64,000 nucleotides of DNA, taken from the NCBI GenBank assembly GCA_022414725.1, contig CM039462.1, positions 8,497,212 through 8,561,211 of the forward strand. The letters are read 5' to 3'. Under the pieces are notes generated by a model, which saw only the letters and a list, made by a program, of their open reading frames with translations, made no database searches and was not told the origin of the DNA. Numbering within the stretch: the stretch's first letter is position 1; each line of letters opens with the position of its first letter. Positions 22,148-31,339 of the stretch are shown here, one piece after another. This stretch comes from Microglena sp. YARC (Eukaryota > Chlorophyta > Chlorophyceae > Chlamydomonadales > Chlamydomonadaceae). The translations under genes were made by a program, and so were the position numbers.

Positions 22148-22197
22148 TACTTGAAGCAACATCATGGCTTGGTGTACTGGCCGTGTTTGATGTATAC

Positions 22198-23646
22198 ATG
22201 ATACACTTAGCTGCTTGTTTGGATAACCGTCTGCCTACTGTCAGTATTCATGTTGCGCCCTGGCTCCTACTGGCCGGGTTTGATGAATACATTATGCATT
22301 TGGCTGCTTGTATGGACAACCGTCTGCCTACTGTCAGTATTCATGTTGCTCCCTGTCTCCTACTGGCCGGGTTTGATGAATACATTATGCATTTGGCTGC
22401 TTGTATGGACAACCGTCTGCCTACTGTCAGTATTCATGTTGCTCCCTGTCTCCTACTGGCCGGGTTTGATGAATACATTATGCATTTGGCTGCTTGTATG
22501 GACAACCGTCTGCCTACTGTCAGTATTCATGTTGCTCCCTGTCTCCTACTGGCCGGGTTTGATGAATATATTATGCATTTGGCTGCTTGTATGGACAACC
22601 GTCTGCCTACTGTCAGTATTCATGTTGCTCCCTGTCTCCTACTGGCCGGGTTTGATGAATACATTATGCATTTGGCTGCTTGTATGGATAACCGTCTGCC
22701 TACCGTCAGTATTCATGTTGCGCCCTGTCTCCTACTGGCCGGGTTTGATGTATACATGATTTATTTAGCTGCTTGTATGGATAACCATGTGCCTACTTAC
22801 AATATTCATGCTGCTCCCTGTCTCGTACTGGCTGTGTTTGATTCGGCTGCTTGTATGGATAACCATCTGCCTACTGACAGTGTTCATGTTGCTCCCTGTC
22901 CTCCTGCTCCTGCTGTCTTGCTTGCAGATAAGCGCCCCCTTTGGTCTGGGTGGGGAGAATCAAGGAAGGATCCTCTAACTCAGTGTCATGGCTATGCTAC
23001 AGCTGGTTGGAAGAATTCTGTTGGAAGGAGTTTGTCAAATGGAGGACCGGCATCTCCTGTGATGGGCCCTGCTGGTTCCTCTCGACCAGGCAGAGAAGGA
23101 CAGGCATCTCATGTGAGGGACCCTGCTGGTCCTTCTCTAACAGGCAGAGAAAGACAAGCATCTCCTGTGAAGGGCCCTGCTGGTTCCTCTCAACCAGGCA
23201 GAGAAAGACAGGCATCTCATGTGAAGGACCCTGCTGGTTCCTCTCGACCAGGAAGTGGAAGACAGGCATCTCATGTGATGGGCCCTGCTGGTTCCTCTCG
23301 ACCAAGCAGAGAAGGACAGGCATCTCATGTGAGAGGTCTTGCTGGTTCCTCTCGACCAGGCAGAGAAGGACAGGTATCTCATGTGAGGGGCATTTCTGGT
23401 TCCTCTCGACCATCGAGTGGAAGACGGGCATCTCATGTGAAGGGGCCTGCTGGTTCCTCTCGACCAGGCAGAGAAGGACAGGCATCTCATGTGAGGGCCC
23501 CTGCTGGTTCCTCTCGACCAGGAAGTGGAAGACGGGCATCCCATGTGAGGGGCCCTCTCGGCCCTGCTGGTTCCTCTCGACCCGGAAGAAGATCATCCTC
23601 TGGAAGAAGTGAACCACGCCATAAAATATCTCAACAGGCTGATAAG
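22198..23646 (+). CDS. Tandem-repeat protein exon (31-aa and 18-aa repeats)
   Basis: A single open exon. The first part is seven to eight copies of a 93-bp unit (31 aa: AACMDNRLPTVSIHVAPC, then LLLAGFDEYIMHL), nearly identical at DNA level from about 22228 to 22760. A linker (LLADKRPLWSGWGESRKD) follows, then about ten copies of a 54-bp unit (18 aa: GPAGSSRPGREGQASHVR) from about 23050 to 23585, and a basic end (GRRSSSGRSEPRHKISQQ). Because unit lengths are multiples of three, other frames are open too. This frame is favoured because the paralogue at 37.1 kb encodes matching linker and end sequences in the same frame. The exon probably ends at ADK|gtaggc (23646); the open frame beyond that is SINE. 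No in-frame ATG precedes 22198 and the frame is open from 22135, so the true start may be an upstream exon. Function unknown. Confidence 0.6.
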
Positions 23647-23663
23647 GTAGGCCCCATCTGCAT

Positions 23664-23872
23664 CCCCAATCCGTCGAATGGCTCAATGGTTAAGCTCTTA
23701 AAAAAATTGAAGAAGTTGCCGTGTCCGAGTCCCCATGGGTGCGATTTAGTGTTTGCGGTCGCTGTCAACCCCCATGGTAGCTTTGTCCAGGTTAAGTAGC
23801 AGCCCGTTCCTTGCCGCCGTAAGACAGGGCTCCCTTAATACCACACCCCACCTGGCGTTATCATTACTAGGA
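23664..23872 (+). mobile_element. tRNA-derived SINE, head type 1, in the intron after the repeat exon
   Basis: 209 bp with perfect 10-bp TSDs CCATCTGCAT at 23654-23663 and 23873-23882. Head box A TGGCTCAATGGTTAAGC. The paralogous locus at 37375-37400 (gtaaggccatctgcatattgcc) lacks it, giving a clean empty site. Confidence 0.9.
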
Positions 23873-23929
23873 CCATCTGCATAATAACCCCCACACACAA
23901 GCAAGCTGTATGTTGAATGACCAGTTGAT

Positions 23930-24015
23930 ATGATAGTGTACATGCATAGTAACTTTGGCATAGTCAGACTGCCGGCATCATATGATATCATATGATGACT
24001 TGTTGCCATCCCCTA
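23930..24015. mobile_element. MITE family C fragment, copy C3
   Basis: 'tcagactgccggcatcatatgatatc' and right end GTTGCCATCCCCTA match C1 and C2; the left end is missing. A ~45-bp flank ('ataacccccacacacaagcaagctg') occurs on both sides. Confidence 0.55.
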
Positions 24016-24019
24016 CATA

Positions 24020-25200
24020 ATAACCCCCACGCACAAGCAAGCTGTATCTTGGATGATCAGTTGAGTGCACGAGATAGCAACATCACACTTACACTTTGAT
24101 GCTGGTGATACCTAAAACGTGATAACAAGATAGCTACCTTTTTGCGTACATGGGATCAGGGGGCCGCTAAAAAATTGCTCTTGTACCGGATGACGGAATC
24201 GAGGTCTAAAGGGGTGGTAAGCCTCGAAACCATCAAAACGAGTCGAAAAATGAGTCGGGTGGGTCAATATCTACCCCCCCAAAAGAGGGGGGGGGGGGGG
24301 GGGGGGTCTGGCCGCTTTCTGAAGTTTCCTCTGTTCAAAACTGTTTGAGGTCAAAACTTCCTCAGCACCCGGTCTCTAATTAAGTAAAGCAGGCCTTTGA
24401 CACAAGCTTGACAAGATCTTTCCGAATCTGGCTTATTTCCGACAATGAGTAAATCTGGAGGTGCGGTCCTCTAGATCCAAGCCGAGGCACCTGGTGACCT
24501 GGCAGATTCTCGAACAGGGGTCGCGCCGGTTTTGGAAATGTCATCGTAACTTCCTCACCAGACGGAATCTGACAAAGTTAAGCATACCCATAAAACTGGT
24601 TTGGCGAGACCATTCTGAATCCACGCTTGTTATCGAGAATGAGTTAATGTGTTGAGGTGGTGCTCGAGTAGTGACCTCCACAAGTACACCAAGTTTGAAA
24701 GTTGGGCCAAAACAGAAACTCAGTATTTCCTCCCCTAACTCCTTAGGTATATGGAGGGTACTTAGGCATGCAACTTAGGCTTAACACCACCTTCACATTC
24801 TGAAACACTAAAACTTGCTAGCTCAGCTCAGAATCAGGGCTAGGAAAGGGTGCTTGCTTGACCATGCTGTCAAACTTTGTTCAAATCCAAATGTTAGACC
24901 ACAAACTTTGTTCAAACCCAAATGTTAGACCATGGATAGAGCTCATCGAGGGGGTCACTGTAGACCCTACTTTGAACCCCTAATTGTAATTTATAAAGTA
25001 GATATGGGCTTTTTGGGGTGAGGGTGGGGGGTGGGGGGGGAGGTAAGGCAGATTACAAAAACTTCTGACAAAGGTACATAAAAAAACTTCCTCGCGACCC
25101 CCCGCATGGGATGTACATCCATTCAGGGCGCAAATCTTTGAATTTTTGTCGGAGCTGCTAAAATGTACATGTACTTATACCAAGTGAACATGTAAAATAT
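24020..25200. other. Non-genic stretch with a G20 run
   Basis: Run of 20 G at 24287-24306. A ~25-bp direct duplication ('caaactttgttcaaa[t/c]ccaaatgttagacca') near 24870-24930. No supported ORF. Confidence 0.4.
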
Positions 25201-25222
25201 ATAATAGTGAAACATTCCGACA

Positions 25223-25402
25223 TCTCCTTTTCAACAAATGGCTCAATGGCAGAGCTCCTTGAATGATGAAGGTGCCAGGTTCGAATCCCCACGGGTGCGC
25301 TTTAGTGTTCGCTGTCAACCGCCATGGTAGCTTTGTCCAGGTAGAGTAGCAGCCCGCTCCCTACCGCCGTAAGACGGGGCCCCACCAGGTGTTATCAATA
25401 TT
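25223..25402 (+). mobile_element. tRNA-derived SINE, head type 1, internally shortened
   Basis: Head AAATGGCTCAATGGCAGAGC and box B GGTTCGAATCC. The body lacks the usual CTTAATACCACG segment. Flanked by GAAACATTCCGACA (25209-25222) and GAAGCATTCTGACA (25403-25416), a 14-bp TSD with two mismatches. Confidence 0.85.
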
Positions 25403-25488
25403 GAAGCATTCTGACACTCAGTAACGATTTTACCATGTAACATGATCAGTCCTGTAACATAGGCAATAGTAGATTGAGTCCTGCTACT

Positions 25489-25605
25489 GCAAATTTAGGG
25501 GGATCTTCGGCACCCTTTTCTGCAACTTTTTGGTGCCCCTTTCACCCACAATGCACCCTTTCCAGCCAAATAAAAGGGTGCTGATGACCCCCCTAATTAG
25601 CAGTG
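25489..25605. repeat. Small inverted-end repeat family L, copy 1
   Basis: Ends CTGCAAATTTAGGGGG ... CCCCCCTAATTAGCAG. Related blocks at 62218-62310 and 62738-62820. Too short and variable to assign to a transposon class. Confidence 0.5.
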
Positions 25606-25810
25606 TGCTACATGTATGCTCATCCATGCATATAGTTGTACTGCCATACACGTTTCATGTCGAAGAAATGAAGTAGGATGTACAAGCTCCTTTTCATTGG
25701 TGGTTGGCCTGAACAGGCTGGCCCCCTCAATCTCACGCATGGTAACAAGGCAAACTGTTTGTTCGTTTATTATTTGTTTATTAATTTATTTATAATGTTC
25801 ACATCATGTG

Positions 25811-25985
25811 TAGGGAACGGCATCTAATATTAGTGTTCGGAGAACCAACATTAACTTCAATTATTATAGTGTCACAATAATATGAGTTTTCCAAATAAAT
25901 TCGAATTTCTGGTGAAACAGCTCGTCTGGCTAATATTATATAATATTGTTTATTCACTAATATTATAAAACATAGTCGACCCCTA
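25811..25985. mobile_element. MITE family D, copy D1, upstream of the OPR-RNase H gene
   Basis: 175 bp beginning TAGGGAACGG and ending CGACCCCTA, rich in TAATATTA palindromes. Perfect 8-bp TSDs ATCATGTG at 25803-25810 and 25986-25993. It shares its terminal TAGGGAACGGCA with MITE family C despite a different interior. Lies 317 bp before the ATG at 26302. Confidence 0.85.
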
Positions 25986-26057
25986 ATCATGTGCGCAGGC
26001 CACATCTCTTATAATCTTCACCTCTATCCATCCCCTTATCCACCTTCCCCTCTTCTC

Positions 26058-26162
26058 TCTCTCTAAGAGACCGCTAGCGACAGTCAATGAGTGAGTGGGA
26101 ATCTCTCTAAGAGACCGCTAGCAACGGTCACTTAAAGAGGTCCCCACTCTCAAGTGACCGTT
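26058..26162 (+). promoter_or_regulatory. Repeated motif and 11-bp inverted repeat upstream of the 26302 gene
   Basis: 'ctctctaagagaccgctagc' occurs twice (about 26060 and 26104). AACGGTCACTT (26123-26133) and AAGTGACCGTT (26152-26162) form a perfect inverted repeat with an 18-nt spacer, ~140 bp before the start codon. It could be a protein-binding site or an RNA hairpin; role unknown. Confidence 0.4.
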
Positions 26163-26301
26163 GAAGGGATTGAGCTTCATCAATGAGCGACAGCTCATCT
26201 GATATAGCCTACTACTGCTTGCCCGTCCTATCTTACTCCTTATAATCTTCACATCATGTGCGCAGGCCACAGGAGTGCCTGCACCACCGTTGGGAACGGC
26301 C

Positions 26302-29300
26302 ATGGACTATGCGGATCTGAGCAGGTTGGACAAAGTTATCGCAGCCCATGGGCAGAGCTTTGACTACCAACAAGTGTCCGCTGCGATGCACAGGGTAGTG
26401 GAACGTCGTAGCCAGGACAAAGTTGCCATGTCAAAACGGATGCTGCAGGAATTGAGTGTGTTGGCCCTGCGTGAACTCGACAACATGGATGCTCACACCC
26501 TGTCCAATGTGTTGTGGGCTCTAGGCAGAGGAGGAGATCCAGTCAACCCTGACTTGGTGCAGGGGATCCTAGCGCACACCAAAAAGGAGTTGACAAGCTT
26601 CAACGCCCTTGAACTCTCTAATCTGACATGGGCATTGGCCACATTGCGTACACCATCCAATGACATAATCCATGACATAGTGGATGCACTGACGAAAAAG
26701 CTTCCAGACTTAGCACCGCGAGAGCTTTCCAATACGATGTGGGCACTTGCAACGATGGAAGTTCCTTTGGATGGCCCATTCCTCAAAGGCTGGCTCAAGC
26801 ATACAGTACAGAGGCTACCTAACTTTGATGCCCCCGAGCTGTTCGACACTTTGTGGGCAGCAGCTAAGCTGGGTATTCATAATGAAGCTTTCACTGCTAC
26901 CTGGATGAGAGTAGCTAAGCAGAAGCTACCAAGCTTCAGTGCCCAGAACCTTTCCAACGCCTTTGAGGCAGCAGCGGTGCTGGGTATTGAGGATGAAGTT
27001 TTCACAGCTACCTGGTTGCGTGAGGCTGTGCTGTCGCTGCAGACTCCATCACACCCTCCTACCCCGTTGGCTAAGCAGGAGCTGCCTGTCTCCGATGTCA
27101 AGACCCTGTCCAACGCCGTATGGTCCAACGCCTTTTGGGCAGCTTTCACTGCTACCTGGTTGCGTCAGGCTAAGCTGAAGCTGCCTGGCTGCAATGCCCA
27201 TGAGCTGTCCCACATTTTGTGGTCAGCAGCCAAGCTGGGTATAGAGGATAAAGCTTTCACTAGTCTCTGGTTGCATGAAGCTAAGCTGAAGCTGTCTGGC
27301 TTCAATGCCGGAGACTTGTCCAAAACTTTGTGGGCTGCAGCCAATCTGGGTATTAGGGATGAAGCCTTCACTGGTAACTGGTTGCGTGAGGCTAAGCTGA
27401 AGCTGCATACCTTCAATGCCCAGGAGCTGTCCATCACCTTGTGGCCAGCGGCCATCCTGGGTATTGAGGATAAAGCTTTCACGTCTCTCTGGTTGCATGT
27501 GGTTAAGAAAAAGCTGCCCGATTTCAATGCCCGAGACCTGTCCAACTCTTTGTGGGCAGCCACCAATTTGGGTCTCAAGGATGAAGCTTTCAATATTGCC
27601 TGGTACCATGAGGCTAAGGGGAAGCTTACTAGCTGTAATGCCGAGGATCTGCCAGACATATTGTGGGCAGCAGCCAATCAGGGCATTGCGTATACAGCTT
27701 TCACTGCTACCTGGATGCGTGAGGCTAAGCTTAAGCTGCCTGACTTCAATGCTCAGGAACTGTCCACCGTATTTTGGACCGTCGCCACACTGGGTATTAA
27801 GGACGATTATTTCGCTGCTGCCTGGATGAGCAGGGCTAAGCTGAAGCTGCCAGGATTTGATGTCAAAGTACTGTCCCATATAATGACGTCGCCAGTCGAC
27901 CGGATCACTACGGCACCAACAGTCCAGGTAGTAGGGAATTCCTCTGGCAACGCCCTGGTAGCCTACACTCCTTATGGTGAGTTGGGACAACCCATCAACC
28001 AGCCCTTCAGCACGGAGGAGCTACTGGCTGTGCAGAAAGGCAAGTGGACCGATGCTGCAAGGGAGCTGGCTGTTGCGAAGCTAGCACTAGAGGTCATGGA
28101 GGAGCAACGCCCAGGGTTCTTGTCTGGGAAGAGGTTCCAGTATCGGACAGATAGTGAAGTAGCTGTGATGATGATGAGGATGGTTCCATTCCCTGATGCC
28201 CCTTCGGACTCCCCTTTCGCCCATGACTTGACCAGTTTAAGCGTAGCGAAGTATGCAGGTGATCTGGCCATAGCCTCGGGTGTGAACGGAGGACTGAGCA
28301 CGGCTTCTTTGGTGAAAGAGATTACCTCACTGTGCGGTAGGTTGGGGGTAGAGGTAGATGTAGAATTAAGGCGTAAGAATCATCCTGAGCAGCAGGTGGC
28401 CGATGACCTGTCCAAGGTAGAAGATCAGGAGGATTGGTCACTGCAACAGGGAGTGTACTTGAAGACTCTTGAGCAACCTTGTCTGCAAGGCAGGAAGCCA
28501 ACTCTGGATGTGTTTGCCTCAGGGGCCAACACCAAGGTGCAGGGTGCCTACTATTCCAATTATCTGGGAGTAGGCTGCCTAGGGGTGGATGCTTTCAAAC
28601 ACCCATGGGTAAGGGAAGGAACACCTAGGGAGGAGCAGCTGGCCTACATCCATGGGCCCTTCCACCTCTTGCCTCAGATCTTGGAGAAGGTGAGAGAGGA
28701 CCTGGTGGATTGCATTGTGATTACTCCAGTGCGGAAAGGACCTTGGGTAGCCTTGCTATCAGGGTTACCCGTGCGGGCCGCATCGGAGTTGCCCAAGAAA
28801 TCTTACCTCCTGGTGGCTGGGGCTTTGGTCCCAGCCGGGGAGAGGTGGAAGGGGAGTCGGGTCCCCAAGGACTCCCTAAAGGCCAACTTCATCCTATGGG
28901 ACAAGAAGCATGATGGTCAAGCAAAAAGCAAGGTCAAGCAAGATAAGCAAGCAAGAAGCAAGATCAGGCAAGATGTTCAAGCAAGCAGTAAGATCAGGCA
29001 AGATGATAAAGCAAGAAGCAAGATCCAGCAAGGTGATCAAGCAAGAAGCAAGATCAGGCAAGTTGACCAAGCAAGCAGCAAGATCAGGCAAGATGATCAA
29101 GCAAGCAGCAAGATCAGGCAAGGTGATCAAGCAAGCAGCAAGATCAGGCAAGATGTTCAAGCAAGCAGCAAGATCAGGCAAGATGTTCAAGCAAGCAACA
29201 AGATCAAGCAAGGTGAACAAGCAAGAAGCAAGGTCAAGGAGCAAGATCAAGCAAGAAGCAAGATCAAGCAAGATGATAAAGCAAGAACTACTGATACGGT

Positions 29301-29364
29301 GTCTTCCCTGGGTGTGGATACATCAGGACGACAGAAGAGAAGGTCTCAGAGAGGTGGCTTGTAG
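26302..29364 (+). CDS. OPR-like repeat protein fused to a DIRS-type RNase H domain, paralogue 1
   Basis: An intron-less 1020-codon ORF; the ATG at 26302 (MDYADLSRLD) aligns with paralogue 2's start region. Residues ~1-530 are degenerate ~37-aa helical repeats of the OPR/heptatricopeptide type (FNAQELS.TLW.AA.LGI...AF...WL.EAKLKLP), a class known for sequence-specific organelle RNA binding. Residues ~540-710 look like the RNase H of DIRS-type retroelements (ARELAVAKLALE, TDSEVAVMM, QQVADDLSK). Residues ~720-830 match the domain that follows it in those elements (TLDVFASGANTK, GVDAFKHPW, GPFHLLPQIL, VITPVRKGPWVALL). Of the four acidic residues expected, E588, D617 and D701 are present, but the first is Asn (VVGNSS, N546), so catalysis may be lost. 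Residues ~880-1000 are a basic Lys/Gln/Arg tail of 10-aa repeats. No reverse transcriptase or recombinase is present. No obvious targeting peptide. Confidence 0.85.
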   Translation: MDYADLSRLDKVIAAHGQSFDYQQVSAAMHRVVERRSQDKVAMSKRMLQELSVLALRELDNMDAHTLSNVLWALGRGGDPVNPDLVQGILAHTKKELTSFNALELSNLTWALATLRTPSNDIIHDIVDALTKKLPDLAPRELSNTMWALATMEVPLDGPFLKGWLKHTVQRLPNFDAPELFDTLWAAAKLGIHNEAFTATWMRVAKQKLPSFSAQNLSNAFEAAAVLGIEDEVFTATWLREAVLSLQTPSHPPTPLAKQELPVSDVKTLSNAVWSNAFWAAFTATWLRQAKLKLPGCNAHELSHILWSAAKLGIEDKAFTSLWLHEAKLKLSGFNAGDLSKTLWAAANLGIRDEAFTGNWLREAKLKLHTFNAQELSITLWPAAILGIEDKAFTSLWLHVVKKKLPDFNARDLSNSLWAATNLGLKDEAFNIAWYHEAKGKLTSCNAEDLPDILWAAANQGIAYTAFTATWMREAKLKLPDFNAQELSTVFWTVATLGIKDDYFAAAWMSRAKLKLPGFDVKVLSHIMTSPVDRITTAPTVQVVGNSSGNALVAYTPYGELGQPINQPFSTEELLAVQKGKWTDAARELAVAKLALEVMEEQRPGFLSGKRFQYRTDSEVAVMMMRMVPFPDAPSDSPFAHDLTSLSVAKYAGDLAIASGVNGGLSTASLVKEITSLCGRLGVEVDVELRRKNHPEQQVADDLSKVEDQEDWSLQQGVYLKTLEQPCLQGRKPTLDVFASGANTKVQGAYYSNYLGVGCLGVDAFKHPWVREGTPREEQLAYIHGPFHLLPQILEKVREDLVDCIVITPVRKGPWVALLSGLPVRAASELPKKSYLLVAGALVPAGERWKGSRVPKDSLKANFILWDKKHDGQAKSKVKQDKQARSKIRQDVQASSKIRQDDKARSKIQQGDQARSKIRQVDQASSKIRQDDQASSKIRQGDQASSKIRQDVQASSKIRQDVQASNKIKQGEQARSKVKEQDQARSKIKQDDKARTTDTVSSLGVDTSGRQKRRSQRGGL
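28910..29290 (+). repeat. 30-bp tandem repeats encoding the basic tail
   Basis: About a dozen copies of a 30-bp unit ('gatgatcaagcaagcagcaa' then 'gatcaggcaa') encode DDQASSKIRQ-type 10-aa repeats in frame. Paralogue 2 lacks the array and stops at the equivalent position, so it expanded after duplication. Confidence 0.85.
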
Positions 29365-29556
29365 GCGGTTTGCGGATGGCGAACCTGCAATGCAACCCAC
29401 TATTCCAAAACTCTACCCTTGTTGGTGAGCTGGTTGACCCTAGTTGGTCGAACATGTTGACAGTGCAGTGGCAGTCTATCCAGCCAAACATTCGAATCAC
29501 GGGTTCAAGCGCGGGTCCGTTTGAATTCCGTCGACGCTCCAGCAAGGTATAATAGC

Positions 29557-30600
29557 GCGATCAGGGGCCTGGCTTTCAGGCAGTTTGAGGGTTGTGTTGG
29601 GGATTCACACCCCATTGAGTGGACCTCTTGACACGAACCATCAACCCACAGGATCTAGAATGAAAGACCAGCGATGTTGGGGGGTGAGGTGACATTAGGT
29701 TGAATTCCTGGCTGCCTTGCTTTTGGCAGTTCGTGGTTCATGCAGAGGAGTCACACCCCATTGAGTAGGCCTCTTGACACGAACATGTAACCCAGAGAAA
29801 TTGAAAGAATTGGCGTGGCTTCTGAGGCTGGGGGTTGAGGTGACATTAGGTTGAATTCCTAGGTACCTTGCTTTCTGGCGATTGGAGGTTTGTGTAGGGG
29901 ATTCACACCCCATTGAGTGGGCCTCTTGACACGAACTGTCAGCCCACTGGATCTAGAATGAACGACCAGTGATGTTGGGGGGTGAGGTGACATAAGGTTG
30001 AATTCCTTAATACCTGGCTTTCAGGCAGTTTGTGGTTTATGTAGGGGATTCACATCCCCATTGAGTGGGCCTCTTGACACGAACTGTCAACCCACTGGAT
30101 CTATAATGAACGACCAGTGATGTTGGGGGGTGAGGTGATATAAGGTTGAATTCCTGGATACCTGGCTTTCAGGCAGTTCGTGGTTTATAAAGGGGATTCA
30201 CACCCCATTGAGTGGGCTTCTTGACACGAACATGTAACCCAGAGAATTTGAAAGAAGTGGCGTGGCTAGTGAGGCTGGGGGTTGAGGTGACAATAGGTTC
30301 AATTCCTAGATACCTTGCTTTCAGGCAGTTTGTGGTTTATGTAGGGGATTCACACCCCATTGAGTGGGCCTCTTGACACGAACCGTCAACCCACAGGATC
30401 TAGAATGAACGACCTGTGATGTTGGGGGGTGAGGTGACATTAGGTTGAATTCCTAAATACCTTGCTTTCAGGCGGTTTATGTAGGGGATTCACACCCCAT
30501 TGAGTAGGCCTCTTGACATGGACCTGTAACCCAGAGAATCTGAAAGAAGTGGCGTGGCCAGTGAGGCTGGGGGTTGAGGTGACATTAGATTGGATGCCTG
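29557..30600 (+). repeat. Satellite J: seven ~149-bp tandem units
   Basis: The 'ttcacaccccattgagtgg' landmark recurs near 29607, 29753, 29904, 30053, 30201, 30350 and 30491 (141-152 bp apart). Two subtypes are interleaved: one with 'ctagaatgaacgaccagtgatg', one with 'gaaagaagtggcgtgg'. Starts ~190 bp after the preceding gene's stop. Fragments also at 43136-43185 and 49018-49068. Non-coding. Confidence 0.9.
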
Positions 30601-30631
30601 AATAGGGACATGGGCAGGGCCTAGCCCAGCG

Positions 30632-30770
30632 GTTGGTCAGGACACTGCGTCCTCCATAGCAGACACATCGTTGAAGGGTCCGTTGCGTCGCAGGATGCAA
30701 CGTGGGGAGGGTCCGTTGCGTCGCAGACGCACCTTTAGTAGGTAGGTTGCGTCTTAGGCAGTAGAGCTGG
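30632..30770 (+). repeat. Repeat family G, copy 2
   Basis: 'gacactgcgtcctccatagc ... gttgcgtcgcaggatgcaac' immediately after the satellite. Confidence 0.6.
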
Positions 30771-30830
30771 GGGTCCTCCAGAGGTACCCTGCCCTAGCCC
30801 TGAGGGCGGGCTGGATGCCTGAATAGGGAC

Positions 30831-31032
30831 CATTGTATTTTTTTGAGCTACAAGTAGCAGCTTCTAGGCAGGTCCCTTCCCCCGTCCCTGGGCCAGACCA
30901 GAGGCTAGCTAGAGCATTTTCAAGATGGCATGACAGGCATTCTAATACAGCCAAAATCTGTGGGCTTGCCCCAGCGGCTGGCTAATGGATCTGGTTGGAA
31001 GCTGCCACACGTAGCCCACGAAAGAAACACTA
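30831..31032. mobile_element. MITE family A, copy A6
   Basis: 202 bp from CATTGTATTTTTTTG to CGAAAGAAACACTA. Flanked by ATAGGGAC (30823-30830) and ATAGGGAG (31033-31040), an 8-bp TSD with one mismatch. Confidence 0.85.
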
Positions 31033-31177
31033 ATAGGGAGTATGGAAGGGCCTAGCCCTAAGGGCAGGAGAACCTGTCTGGGGTGTATAAAACGTGTGTT
31101 CAGAATGTATCTAAGCAGGGCACAGCCTATCGCCCCATATGTGAATGGCTGAATGCCTCCAAAAACTGTATTATGTA

Positions 31178-31330
31178 CCGTATGTTGTTGCAGTCCAGGG
31201 GTGGGCTAAAATAGGCTAAAGGGACTTGCCCAACCGTGACAGAAGGGCTTAACGTGAAAAGGCACTAATGAACTGAGCCCCAAATAATAGGTTTACCGGC
31301 GGGGGCCCTGAGTTATTACTACAGTGATCA
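31178..31330 (+). repeat. Repeat family H, copy 2
   Basis: 'gttgcagtccaggggtgggc ... gacttgcccaaccgtgac ... ggtttaccggcgggggccctgagt'-type sequence, ending 'ctacagtgatcattgaattc'. Confidence 0.7.
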
Positions 31331-31339
31331 TTGAATTCT

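Noticed and set aside
22997..23686. 229-codon minus-strand and other overlapping ORFs in the tandem-repeat exon
   Set aside because: Repeat units are multiples of three, so every frame stays open; only the plus frame shared with the 37.1-kb paralogue is supported.
23672..23799. C-terminal extension of the tandem-repeat ORF
   Set aside because: These codons are SINE sequence downstream of a splice-donor site conserved with the paralogue.
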